In this document: one piece after another, positions 19,302-27,997 of the stretch
Layout: every line of letters starts with the position of its first letter
Numbering within the stretch: the stretch's first letter is position 1
Assembly: GCA_009911715.1 (NCBI GenBank)
Contig: CP047880.1
Coordinates: 1,488,001 to 1,552,000, forward strand
From: Methanomassiliicoccaceae archaeon DOK
Lineage (GTDB): Archaea; Thermoplasmatota; Thermoplasmata; Methanomassiliicoccales; Methanomethylophilaceae
Length of the DNA: 64,000 bases
Direction of reading: 5' to 3'
Made by a program: the position numbers and the translations under genes
Notes under the pieces: generated by a model
The model's database searches: none
Told to the model about the DNA's origin: nothing
What the model saw: only the letters and a program-made list of their open reading frames with translations

Positions 19302-21080
19302 ATGGACGCTCAGCAGATGAGAGAGACATACATCAACTTCTTCAAGGAGAGGGGCCACGCTCAGATCAGCTCCGCTCCGCTCATACCCGAGAACGACCCC
19401 ACCGTTCTCTTCACGACCGCCGGCATGCACCCCCTGGTGCCCTACCTCCTCGGCGAGAAGCACCCCGCCGGCAGGAGGCTGACGGACTTCCAGAAGTGCG
19501 TCAGGACCGGCGACATCGACGAGGTCGGCGACGCCAGCCACCTCACGTTCTTCGAGATGCTGGGCAACTGGTCCCTCGGCGACTACTTCAAGAAGGAGTC
19601 CATCGGATGGAGCTACGAGCTCCTCACCGACGTCCTCGGCATCAGGAGGGACCAGCTCGCGGTCACCGTCTTCGCGGGGGACGCCGACGCGCCCAGGGAC
19701 GACGAGACCGCCGACCTCTGGAGGAGCCACGGCATGACCGACGACCAGATCTTCTTCTACGGCAAGGCCGACAACTGGTGGGGCCCCGCCGGGCAGACAG
19801 GTCCCTGCGGACCCGACACCGAGATCTTCTTCGACGACGGCAGGCCGAAATGCGGACCCGACTGCGGACCCTCCTGCCACTGCGGGAAGTACACCGAGAT
19901 CTGGAACAACGTCTTCATGCAGTACTTCAAGGACGCCGAGGGCAAGTTCACCCCGCTCAAGCAGATGAACGTCGACACCGGCATGGGACTCGAGAGGATC
20001 CTCCGCGTGCTCAACCACGTGGAGACGGTCTACGACACGCCCCTGTTCACCGGCATCATCGCCAAGGTGGAGGAGATCACCGGCAGGAAGTACGGCTCCG
20101 ACGAGGAAACCACCCGTGCGTTCAGGATCGTCGCCGACCACCTCAGGGCGGCCACGTTCATCCTCGGAGACGGCGTAGTCCCCGCCAAGATCGGACAGGG
20201 CTACATCCTCAGGAGGCTCATCAGGAGGGCCAGCAGGTACCTCTCCAAACTGGGCATGGACGACGTCTGCATGCGCCAGGTCGCAGAGGTCGTCGTCGAG
20301 CAGTACTCCAAGGCGTACCCCGAGCTGGAGAGGAACAAGGACTTCATCTACAGCAACATCACCGCCGAGGAGGAGAAGTTCCACAAGACGCTGGTCAAGG
20401 GACTGAGGAGGTTCAACGAGATGATCGCCGAGGCAGGCGACTCGGAGACCCTCCCCGGCGACATGGTGTTCAGGCTCTACGACACCTTCGGGTTCCCCGT
20501 GGAGCTGACCCAGGAGCTTGCCGCGGAGCAGGGGAAGAAGGTCGACATCAACGACTTCCAGGAGAGGTTCAAGGCCCACCAGGAGAACTCCAGGATGGGC
20601 GCCGACCAGCAGTTCAAGGGAGGTCTGGCAGACCACGCCGTCGAGACCACCAAGCTGCACACAGCGACCCACCTGCTGAACGCCGCGCTGAGGAAGATCG
20701 TCAGCCCCGACATCCAGCAGAAGGGATCCAACATCACCGCCGAGAGGCTCAGATTCGACTTCAACCTCGACAGGAAGTGCACCCCCGAGGAGCTGAAGGC
20801 CGTCGAGCAGTACGTCAACGACGCGATCAAGGCCGCCATCCCCGTGGTCTGCGAGGAGATGCCCATCGAGAAGGCCCGCGAGCGCGGCGCCATCGGGGTC
20901 TTCGGGGACAAGTACGGGGAGATGGTCAAGGTCTACACGATCGGCGACGTCTCCTGCGAGATCTGCGGAGGGCCCCACGTGTCCAACACCTCCGAGCTCC
21001 AGGGATTCAAGATCAAGAAGGAGGAGAGCTCCGCCGCCGGGATCAGGAGGATCAAGGCGGTCGTCGGCAAATTCGACTGA
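19302..21080 (+). CDS. alaS: alanyl-tRNA synthetase, short form
   Basis: Charges tRNA-Ala (592 aa). The class II catalytic domain is intact (FTTAGMHPLVPYL, SHLTFFEMLGNWS, GMGLERI), as is the editing domain with its zinc ligands (HTATHLLNAAL and CEICGGPHVSNT). The C-terminal dimerisation (C-Ala/DHHA1) region is absent, so it is about 300 residues shorter than typical archaeal AlaRS. An insert KCGPDCGPSCHCGK adds cysteines in the catalytic domain. Start ATG 19302 has AGGAG 9 nt upstream. A tRNA-Ala gene lies 260 bp downstream. Confidence 0.93.
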   Translation: MDAQQMRETYINFFKERGHAQISSAPLIPENDPTVLFTTAGMHPLVPYLLGEKHPAGRRLTDFQKCVRTGDIDEVGDASHLTFFEMLGNWSLGDYFKKESIGWSYELLTDVLGIRRDQLAVTVFAGDADAPRDDETADLWRSHGMTDDQIFFYGKADNWWGPAGQTGPCGPDTEIFFDDGRPKCGPDCGPSCHCGKYTEIWNNVFMQYFKDAEGKFTPLKQMNVDTGMGLERILRVLNHVETVYDTPLFTGIIAKVEEITGRKYGSDEETTRAFRIVADHLRAATFILGDGVVPAKIGQGYILRRLIRRASRYLSKLGMDDVCMRQVAEVVVEQYSKAYPELERNKDFIYSNITAEEEKFHKTLVKGLRRFNEMIAEAGDSETLPGDMVFRLYDTFGFPVELTQELAAEQGKKVDINDFQERFKAHQENSRMGADQQFKGGLADHAVETTKLHTATHLLNAALRKIVSPDIQQKGSNITAERLRFDFNLDRKCTPEELKAVEQYVNDAIKAAIPVVCEEMPIEKARERGAIGVFGDKYGEMVKVYTIGDVSCEICGGPHVSNTSELQGFKIKKEESSAAGIRRIKAVVGKFD

Positions 21081-21096
21081 GCCCCTCGTGAATCAT

Positions 21097-21120
21097 CCGG
21101 GACGTCTCCGGACGTCCCGG
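21097..21120 (+). terminator. alaS terminator hairpin
   Basis: A perfect 10-bp stem (21097-21106 with 21111-21120, arm CCGGGACGTC) and 4-nt loop lies 16 nt after the alaS stop. The remaining stretch to the tRNA-Ala gene (21121-21341) shows nothing recognisable. Confidence 0.7.
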
Positions 21121-21341
21121 GAAACCCACTTACTTCTCAACACCGACAAAATAATTCCAGCAGTGCCAGACAGCGAAGGGCATCCTCCGTGACGCATCCA
21201 AAGAATGCGCATGGCTAGCCGTCTCGGAACAAACGATACGACACAATGCGTCCCCGGATGTCCGCTTAGGCTGACGCCATGCGAACGTTCTTCAAAAAGC
21301 TCGAATTACAACCCGCATGGGTAGATTTTCAAATGATAAGA

Positions 21342-21418
21342 TGGTGGACTGGGCGAGATTCGAACTCGCGACTTCTGGCTTGCAAAGCCAGCGATCTAAC
21401 CAGCTGATCTACCAGCCC
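21342..21418 (-). tRNA. tRNA-Ala (anticodon TGC)
   Basis: The minus-strand cloverleaf has an anticodon loop TTTGCAA between CTGGC and GCCAG, T-arm CGAGTTCGAATCTCG and an encoded CCA (21342-21344). A TATA-like TTTATATC lies about 27 nt upstream (21445-21452). Confidence 0.95.
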
Positions 21419-21444
21419 ACTGAGACTGCTGTAAAAAGGACAGC

Positions 21445-21452
21445 GATATAAA
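21445..21452 (-). promoter_or_regulatory. tRNA-Ala TATA box
   Basis: Minus-strand TTTATATC, correctly spaced for initiation at the tRNA 5' end. The plus-strand sequence between here and the aro operon (21453-21690) has no gene; a TATA-like CATATATTAC near 21629 is the probable aro promoter. Confidence 0.55.
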
Positions 21453-21690
21453 CCTATCGTGAGGGAGTTCCGGCGCCCCCCAGAGATCGTCCCAGATGCC
21501 GTCCATTCCCCAGTGCTTCGCCGAGACGTATGTCTCGAAACATCCTTCCACGGAACTCAAATGTCTATCCAGTCGAACAGGTTCAAACCACTATAACCGA
21601 TTCCTTAAAGAACACGCGTGCATACGCCCATATATTACGCGCGGGCGCACGCGGGAGCGTCGCCCGTCGACACGTTGAAATAGAATGTGG

Positions 21691-21702
21691 CGTGTTAACA
21701 CG
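21691..21702 (+). promoter_or_regulatory. palindrome in aro operon leader
   Basis: The perfect 12-bp palindrome CGTGTTAACACG lies between the probable TATA box and the ribosome binding site of the aromatic operon. A related half-site ACACGTT occurs about 22 nt upstream. It is a plausible operator for control of the pathway. Confidence 0.5.
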
Positions 21703-21720
21703 TAGCACGGGGTGAACCCA

Positions 21721-22515
21721 ATGTTCGGAAAAAGCATCAGAATCGAGAGGATAATGGACAGGAAAACCGGGAACTGCGTAATAGTTCCCATGGACCACGG
21801 GATCTCCGCGGGACCCATCGAGGGACTGATCGACATGAAGAAGACGGTCGACGACGTGGCGAACGGCGGAGCCACGGCTGTGGTCATGCACAAGGGACTG
21901 ATCCGTTATAGTCACCGCACCAGCGGACACGACATCGGTCTGATCCTCCACCTATCCGCTTCCACCGACATCGGCGTCACCAAGAACAGCAAGGTGCTGG
22001 TCGCCTCCGTAGAGGAGGCCCTCAAGATCAGTGCCGACGCGGTCTCCGTGCACATCAACGTCGGAGCCGAGACGGAGCCGGAGATGCTCGCCGACCTCGG
22101 ACAGGTCGCCAAGGACTGCAACGAGTGGGGAATGCCCCTCCTCGTCATGGCGTACCCCCGCGGACCCAAGATCGAGAACTCCTACGACCCCCAGGCGGTC
22201 GCCCATGCGGCCAGGGTCGCCACGGAGCTCGGCGCCGACATCGTCAAATGCAGCTACACCGGGGACATCGACTCCTTCAGGGATATCGTGAGGGGGACCC
22301 TGGCCCCCGTCGTGATCGCCGGAGGACCCAAGATGAACTCCGACGACGACATCCTCCAGATGGTCTACGACTCCATCCAGGCCGGAGGACACGGCGTGTC
22401 CATCGGCAGGAACGTGTTCCAGCACAGGAACGTCGAGGGCATGACGAGGGCCATTTCGGACATCGTCCTCCGCGGATACACCGTCGAAGAGGCGAAGAAG
22501 GACAACCTGAGCTGA
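21721..22515 (+). CDS. aroA': 2-amino-3,7-dideoxy-D-threo-hept-6-ulosonate synthase
   Basis: An aldolase-type enzyme (264 aa) that opens the archaeal alternative to DAHP synthesis, condensing a methylglyoxal-derived 6-deoxyketohexose phosphate with aspartate semialdehyde. The class I aldolase fold shows [11 protein letters not shown], a Schiff-base lysine in [10 protein letters not shown] and the phosphate-binding [10 protein letters not shown]. Start ATG 21721 follows GGGGTGA; the in-frame GTG at 21712 falls within that site. First gene of the aromatic operon. Confidence 0.9.
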   Translation: MFGKSIRIERIMDRKTGNCVIVPMDHGISAGPIEGLIDMKKTVDDVANGGATAVVMHKGLIRYSHRTSGHDIGLILHLSASTDIGVTKNSKVLVASVEEALKISADAVSVHINVGAETEPEMLADLGQVAKDCNEWGMPLLVMAYPRGPKIENSYDPQAVAHAARVATELGADIVKCSYTGDIDSFRDIVRGTLAPVVIAGGPKMNSDDDILQMVYDSIQAGGHGVSIGRNVFQHRNVEGMTRAISDIVLRGYTVEEAKKDNLS

Positions 22516-22520
22516 TCCCC

Positions 22521-23534
22521 ATGGACAAGGAGATTTGGGTCAGGGCCGACGTGCCCGACAGCAAGGAGGAGCGCAAGAACATCGTCCTCTCCGCACTGGA
22601 GACCGGCATCGACACCGCGATCGTCAGACCTGGGGACGAGGACTTCGCCGAGCTCGGCAAGGTCACCCTGCGCATCAACGACGGCGGCTCCCTTTCCGAC
22701 GGCTACGAGATCGTGGAGCTCAGCACACCCGAGGACCAGGACAGGGCCATGGCGATGGCCGGGAAGAGGGCGGGGGTCATCCTCGACTCCTCCGACTGGA
22801 CCGTCATCCCCCTGGAGAACCTCATCGCCAAGTTCAGGAACTCCGGGACCAAGGTCCTCGCCTGCGCATCCGACAAGGAGCAGGCCAAGCTGTACATGCA
22901 GACGCTGGAGAAGGGTGTGGACGGCATCGTGGTCTCCACCGACGACCCCAACGCCATAAGGGGGTTCGCCGGGATCGTCTCCGGAACCTCCGATGTCGAG
23001 CTCACCGAGCTGGAGGTCCTGGATGTCAGGAACATAGAGATGGGCGACCGCGTATGCGTCGACACCGTGTCCATCATGGTCCCCGGCGAGGGGATGCTGA
23101 TCGGCTCCCAGGCGTCATGCCTCTTCCTGATACAGTCCGAGAGCGAGGACAACGGCTACGTCGCCGCCAGGCCCTTCAGGGTCAACGCCGGCGCCGTTCA
23201 CGCCTACGTCATGGGCCCGGAGGGGAGAACGAGGTACCTGGGCGAGCTGAAGTCCGGCGAGCCCGTCGTCCTCGTCAAGAGGGACGGGACCACCAGGCTC
23301 TCCGCCGTCGGGAGGTGCAAGATCGAGCAGAGGCCGCTGGTCCTGCTTACCGCCACCGACGGGCAGAGCAAGTACTCCACCATCCTGCAGAACGCCGAGA
23401 CCGTCAGGCTCGTGACCAGGGACGGCTCCTTGTCCGTCTCCGCCGTCAAGAAGGGCGACAGGGTCCTCGGAAGGCTGGAGTCCGGCGGAAGGCACTTCGG
23501 GATGAAGATCGACGAGACCATAAGGGAGATCTGA
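22521..23534 (+). CDS. aroB': 3-dehydroquinate synthase type II
   Basis: Converts the aminodideoxyheptulosonate made by the preceding gene to 3-dehydroquinate by NAD-dependent oxidative deamination and cyclisation, the archaeal DHQ synthase II route (337 aa). The family pattern is clear: an N-terminal KEIWVRAD segment, a central VDTVSIMVPGEGMLIGSQ segment and RPFRVNAGAVHAYV. Starts 6 nt after the aroA' stop; its stop shares one base with the next start (TGATG). Confidence 0.92.
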   Translation: MDKEIWVRADVPDSKEERKNIVLSALETGIDTAIVRPGDEDFAELGKVTLRINDGGSLSDGYEIVELSTPEDQDRAMAMAGKRAGVILDSSDWTVIPLENLIAKFRNSGTKVLACASDKEQAKLYMQTLEKGVDGIVVSTDDPNAIRGFAGIVSGTSDVELTELEVLDVRNIEMGDRVCVDTVSIMVPGEGMLIGSQASCLFLIQSESEDNGYVAARPFRVNAGAVHAYVMGPEGRTRYLGELKSGEPVVLVKRDGTTRLSAVGRCKIEQRPLVLLTATDGQSKYSTILQNAETVRLVTRDGSLSVSAVKKGDRVLGRLESGGRHFGMKIDETIREI

Positions 23535-24841
23535 TGAGGGTCTGCGCATCGCTCAGCAGCGCGTCCGACATGGACGCAGCCATGGATGCCGACATGGTCG
23601 AGGTCCGCCTCGACCTCCTCGGATCGGTCCCGGACACCCGCGGGAAGGACACACTCGTCACATACCGCGACCCGGTGGACCTGTCGGTCCTGCCGGATGG
23701 CTTCTCGGGGATGATCGACGTCGGCGAGCAGCCCAGGCCCGACACGGGCCTCACGGTGGTCGGCTCGTACCACGACTACCAGTCCACCCCTGGATCCGAC
23801 TGGATAGCGTCCAGGCTGAACTCCATGGACGCGGACGTCCGCAAGGGCGCGTTCAGGGTCAACAGGCTGGCCGACCTGGCGTCCGTACTGGACGCCTCGA
23901 AGGCGGTGGATGGCAGACACGTCCTCCTGGGCATGGGCGCCCTGGGCGCCGTCACCCGCATCAGGGCGGATGTCCTGGGCAACGAGTTCTCGTTCGGATA
24001 CGTCGGCGAGCCGACAGCCCCCGGACAGTTCAGCGTGGAGGAGATGCTGGGGATGGGCGACGGATGCACCGTCCTCGGGATACTGGGGAACCCGCTCGGG
24101 AAGAGCAGGTCTCCCGCCATGCACAACGCCGCGATGAGGGCGAACGGCATCAGGGGAGCTTACCTCCCGTTCGAGACCCCGGACCTGGACAGGGCCGAGG
24201 ACGTCATCCGCGGATACGGGATCCGCGGGGTGAACGTGACCATCCCTTACAAGAGGGAGATTATGGACCACCTCGACCGCATCGACCCCGTCGCAGAGAG
24301 GATCGGCGCCGTCAACACGGTCGTCAACGACGGGGGCGTCCTGACAGGGTACAACACCGACGTCATAGGCATAGGGGTCGCCCTCGAAAGGGCCGGGATC
24401 GACGTGACCGACAGGCGCGTCGCCGTCATGGGCTCCGGAGGGGCCGCCAGGGCATGCATGCAGTACCTGGACGAGCACAACTGCAGTGTCACGGTCGCCG
24501 CCAGGAACGAGGAGACCGGAACGGCGCTGGCCAGGGAGTTCGGGCAGACGTACAGAAGACCAAGCTCCGTGTCGCTAAGGATGCACGACCTCCTCGTCAA
24601 CTGCACGCCAGTAGGCATGTACTCGGACGGGCCTTACCCTGTGAGCATCGAGGCCCTCGACCACGGGGTCGCGGTCTTCGACATGGTCTACGGACCGACC
24701 CCCCTGACAAGGAGGGCGGAGGAGACCGGCTGCAGGATCGCGTACGGCGCGGACATGCTGGCTGGACAGGGCGCGGCGTCATTCGAGATGTGGACCGGCG
24801 TGAAGGATTCCTTCGATACCATGAGGAAGGAGTTGGAATGA
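23534..24841 (+). CDS. aroDE: 3-dehydroquinate dehydratase / shikimate dehydrogenase fusion
   Basis: A 435-aa bifunctional enzyme. Residues 1-170 are a compact type I dehydroquinase (EVRLDLL, VTYRDP, VVGSYHDY with the catalytic His, and a Schiff-base lysine in ADVRKGAF), shorter than free-standing enzymes. Residues 175-435 are shikimate dehydrogenase (GNPLGKSRSPAMHN, NVTIPYKRE with catalytic Lys, GYNTDVIG, NADP-binding GSGGAARA). It turns dehydroquinate into shikimate in two steps. Coupled to both neighbours by overlapping start and stop codons. Confidence 0.93.
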   Translation: MRVCASLSSASDMDAAMDADMVEVRLDLLGSVPDTRGKDTLVTYRDPVDLSVLPDGFSGMIDVGEQPRPDTGLTVVGSYHDYQSTPGSDWIASRLNSMDADVRKGAFRVNRLADLASVLDASKAVDGRHVLLGMGALGAVTRIRADVLGNEFSFGYVGEPTAPGQFSVEEMLGMGDGCTVLGILGNPLGKSRSPAMHNAAMRANGIRGAYLPFETPDLDRAEDVIRGYGIRGVNVTIPYKREIMDHLDRIDPVAERIGAVNTVVNDGGVLTGYNTDVIGIGVALERAGIDVTDRRVAVMGSGGAARACMQYLDEHNCSVTVAARNEETGTALAREFGQTYRRPSSVSLRMHDLLVNCTPVGMYSDGPYPVSIEALDHGVAVFDMVYGPTPLTRRAEETGCRIAYGADMLAGQGAASFEMWTGVKDSFDTMRKELE

Positions 24842-25677
24842 CCGGAGAGGGCAGGTCCCACGGCTCGATCACCGTGATCAACGCCATGCCCTGCGGCATA
24901 GGCGCCACCATAGGCGTCGGGCTGAGCACATCGGCCAGGTTCTCCGAGCACGGGGACGCCAGGGTCGTCAGGATAAACAACGACGTGTCCGAGGACACGA
25001 ACATGGCGCGCATCTGCGTCAGGAGGGCGTACGAGCGCGCCGGGATCGAGGAGCCGGAGGGATGGTCCCTCGAGACCGACTCCCAGATCCCCGTGTCCAG
25101 GGGTCTGAAGAGCTCCAGCTGCGCGTGCAACGCAATACTCAGGGCGGTCTTCTCCCACCTGGACTTCTCCATGGACCCCGTGGACCTAATCAGGCTCGGG
25201 GTCGAATGCGCCAGGGAGGCGAAGGTCACCGTCACGGGGTCCTTCGACGACGCCTGCGGCTGCGGGCTCGGAGGGCTGGTCATGACGGACAACCGCAGGG
25301 ACGAGATCATCGACCGTGCGGACATAGGGGACTACGATGTGGTCATCCACGTCCCCGCATTCAAGATAAGGAAGACGGGCCTGCCTCTGGACAGGCTCCA
25401 TGAGGTCGCACCGCTGATCCAGCGTGCGATAGACATCACGATGAGCGACCCGTTCGCCGCCATGACCATGAACGGCCGCATCATCTCGGAGGCCTCCGGC
25501 GTCGACAACTCGGTCGCCGAGAGGGCGCTGGACATGGGGGCCCTCGGGGCGGGCATGTCCGGCTCCGGACCCGCGGTGGCCATCGTGGTCGCCGAGGGGG
25601 ACGGGAAGAGGTTCGCAGAGGACATGGGCATGACGAGTGAAGAGACCATACTCACAGTGACGAGGTGCGGAGAATGA
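24838..25677 (+). CDS. aroK: archaeal (GHMP-type) shikimate kinase
   Basis: Phosphorylates shikimate at O3 (279 aa). This is the archaeal GHMP-superfamily enzyme, unrelated to the P-loop bacterial AroK. The ATP-binding motif is PVSRGLKSSSCACNAI (about residues 86-101) and the C-terminal GHMP motif is GAGMSGSGPAVAIVV. ATGA overlaps join it to aroDE upstream and aroA downstream. Confidence 0.93.
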   Translation: MTGEGRSHGSITVINAMPCGIGATIGVGLSTSARFSEHGDARVVRINNDVSEDTNMARICVRRAYERAGIEEPEGWSLETDSQIPVSRGLKSSSCACNAILRAVFSHLDFSMDPVDLIRLGVECAREAKVTVTGSFDDACGCGLGGLVMTDNRRDEIIDRADIGDYDVVIHVPAFKIRKTGLPLDRLHEVAPLIQRAIDITMSDPFAAMTMNGRIISEASGVDNSVAERALDMGALGAGMSGSGPAVAIVVAEGDGKRFAEDMGMTSEETILTVTRCGE

Positions 25678-26933
25678 CATCCATGGCGTTCCACGGAGGG
25701 AGGCTGGAGGGGACCGTTTCCCCGCCTCCGTCCAAGAGCCACACCCACAGGGCGTTCTTCCTCGCATCCATGGCCAGGGGCAGGTCGGTCGTTTCCAACG
25801 CCCTGATGTCCGCCGACACCAGGGCCACCCTGGCGGCGTGTAGGGCCATGGGCGCCGATGTGGAGGGAGACGGGGACGTCAAGACGATCACGGGCGGCGA
25901 CCTCCATGCGCCCGGGTTCGTGGACGCCGAGAACTCCGGGACGACCATGAGGATCTTCGCTGGCATCTGTTCGATGTTCGACGGCGAGTCCACCATTACG
26001 GGGGACGACTCCCTCAGGAAGAGGCCGATGGGCCCGCTCCTCTCCGCGTTGGAGCAGACCGGGACCGTCTGCGGATCCGACAACGGGCTCCCTCCGGTCA
26101 CCGTGAGGGGACCCAACCGCGGCGGCAGGGTTTCGATCGACGGGGGCGTGAGCTCCCAGTTCATCACCTCCCTCCTGATGGTCTCGCCGATGCTGGAGCG
26201 CGACTCCGAGATAACGGTTGAGGGGGACATGGTCTCCGCGCCGTACCTCGACGTAACCCTGCACATGATGCACCTCTTCGGCGCGGACGCCGAGAGGGAC
26301 GGGAACGTGTTCAGGGTGAGGGGCGGGACCGGCTACAGGCCGTTCGACTACATGGTCCCCGCGGACTTCTCCTCCGCGGCGTTCCCCCTGGTCGCGGGTG
26401 CGCTGGGAGGCAGGGTGACCGTCAGGGGCATGGACATGGACGATCCCCAGGGCGACAAGGCCATAGTCGACATCCTCAGGATGGCAGGCGCCGACGTGGA
26501 GGTGAACGGCACGGAGATAACCGTGTCCGAATCGGAATTGAAGGGATGCGAGGTCGACATGGGCAGTGTCCCGGACCTGTTCCCCGTCGTGGCGGTGCTG
26601 CTGAGCACCGCGAAGGGCGACAGCCGCCTGTACGGTGCGCCCCAGCTCAAATTCAAGGAGAGCAACAGGATCGAGACCGTCGTCAACATGATCAACGCCA
26701 TAGGCGGAGATGCCGTCGCCACCGACGACGGATGCATCATCCACGGCAGGCCGAGACTGAAGGGCGGCGCCATCGTCCACAAGGGGGACCACAGGATCAT
26801 GATGTCCGCGGCGGTCGCATCGATCGTCTGCGACGGACCGGTCACCATGGACGACGTGGAGTGCTGCGCCGTCTCCTACCCGGGATTCCCGGAGGAGATG
26901 GCCGCCATAGGCATGCGCGAGGAGGTCATCTGA
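25674..26933 (+). CDS. aroA: 5-enolpyruvylshikimate-3-phosphate synthase
   Basis: Joins PEP to shikimate 3-phosphate (419 aa). Family motifs are PPPSKSHTHRA near the N-terminus, ENSGTTMRIFAGI, DSLRKRPM, the S3P-binding GVSSQFITSLLM, and KESNRIETVVNMI with GDHRIMMSAAV at the C-terminus. Start ATG 25674 overlaps the aroK stop; an in-frame ATG at 25683 is the alternative. The stop overlaps the aroC start. Confidence 0.96.
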   Translation: MTSMAFHGGRLEGTVSPPPSKSHTHRAFFLASMARGRSVVSNALMSADTRATLAACRAMGADVEGDGDVKTITGGDLHAPGFVDAENSGTTMRIFAGICSMFDGESTITGDDSLRKRPMGPLLSALEQTGTVCGSDNGLPPVTVRGPNRGGRVSIDGGVSSQFITSLLMVSPMLERDSEITVEGDMVSAPYLDVTLHMMHLFGADAERDGNVFRVRGGTGYRPFDYMVPADFSSAAFPLVAGALGGRVTVRGMDMDDPQGDKAIVDILRMAGADVEVNGTEITVSESELKGCEVDMGSVPDLFPVVAVLLSTAKGDSRLYGAPQLKFKESNRIETVVNMINAIGGDAVATDDGCIIHGRPRLKGGAIVHKGDHRIMMSAAVASIVCDGPVTMDDVECCAVSYPGFPEEMAAIGMREEVI

Positions 26934-27997
26934 TGTATTCCACAGGAGAGAAGTTCAGATTCACATTGTTCGGGAAGAGCCACGGGCCCTTCGTCGGGGG
27001 GATACTCGAAGGTGTCCCCGCCGGATTCAGGATAGACATGGAGAGGGTGGCAGCCGAGATGGCGCTCAGGAAGCCCACGGGCGGCATAGGCACGCCCAGG
27101 AAGGAAGACGACGAGGTCGAGTTCGTCCAGGGTGTCAGGGACGGTGTGGCGGACGGCAACCCCGTGCTGCTCAGGATCGCCAACAGGAACACCGACAGCT
27201 CGAAGTACCAGGAGTTCTACGACAAGCCCAGGCCGGGCCACGCCGACCTTCCGGCGCTGCTGAAGTTCCCGGACCACGACCTCAGCGGGAGCGGCCAGTT
27301 CTCGGGCAGGCTCACTGCGGCGATCGTCGCCGCAGGGGCGATAGCCAAGCAGATCATAGAGCAGAAGGGCGTCCGCGTGGACGCGTTCACGAGGTCCATC
27401 GGTGACCAGAACGACAGGTGGATCCGCGTCCCCGAGGAGGCCCGCATGTCCCCCCAGTACCCGACAAGGTCGTGCAGCAGGAGGATGGACGCCGCGTTCA
27501 CGGAGTGCATCGAGAAGGCCGCGGCCGAGGGGGACAGCGTGGGAGGTGTGGTGGAGTGCTTCATCACCGGCCTGCCCATCGGCTTCGGGGGGATATGGTT
27601 CGAGGCCCTGGACGCCGAGCTGGCGAGGGCCATGTTCGGCATACCCGCGTGCAAGGGGGTCGAGTTCGGCGACGGCTTCGGTCTCGCCAGGATGTGCGGC
27701 TCCCAGACCAACGACGCGTACCGTTTCAAGGACGGCAGGATCGTCACCGCCACCAACCATCTGGGAGGCATCGTCGGCGGCATGTGCGACGGGGCCCCGG
27801 TGTGCTTCCGCGTGGCGTTCAAGCCCACGCCGTCCATATCGATCGAACAGCAGACGGTCAACCTCAGGACCGAGCAGGACGACACCGTCTCGGTCAAGGG
27901 AAGGCACGACCCGTGCATCGTCCCGAGGGCCGTGGCAGTGGTGGAGGCGATGGCGGCGCTGACCGTCGCGGACCAGATGGCGAGGGGGCTCCGATGA
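26933..27997 (+). CDS. aroC: chorismate synthase
   Basis: FMN-dependent 1,4-elimination of EPSP to chorismate (354 aa). Signature segments are FGKSHGPFVGG at the N-terminus, RPGHADLPALLKF, GRLTAAIVAAGAIAKQ and RHDPCIVPRAVAVVEAM at the C-terminus, the last being the FMN-binding region. Coupled on both sides (TGATG with aroA, ATGA with tyrA). Confidence 0.97.
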   Translation: MYSTGEKFRFTLFGKSHGPFVGGILEGVPAGFRIDMERVAAEMALRKPTGGIGTPRKEDDEVEFVQGVRDGVADGNPVLLRIANRNTDSSKYQEFYDKPRPGHADLPALLKFPDHDLSGSGQFSGRLTAAIVAAGAIAKQIIEQKGVRVDAFTRSIGDQNDRWIRVPEEARMSPQYPTRSCSRRMDAAFTECIEKAAAEGDSVGGVVECFITGLPIGFGGIWFEALDAELARAMFGIPACKGVEFGDGFGLARMCGSQTNDAYRFKDGRIVTATNHLGGIVGGMCDGAPVCFRVAFKPTPSISIEQQTVNLRTEQDDTVSVKGRHDPCIVPRAVAVVEAMAALTVADQMARGLR

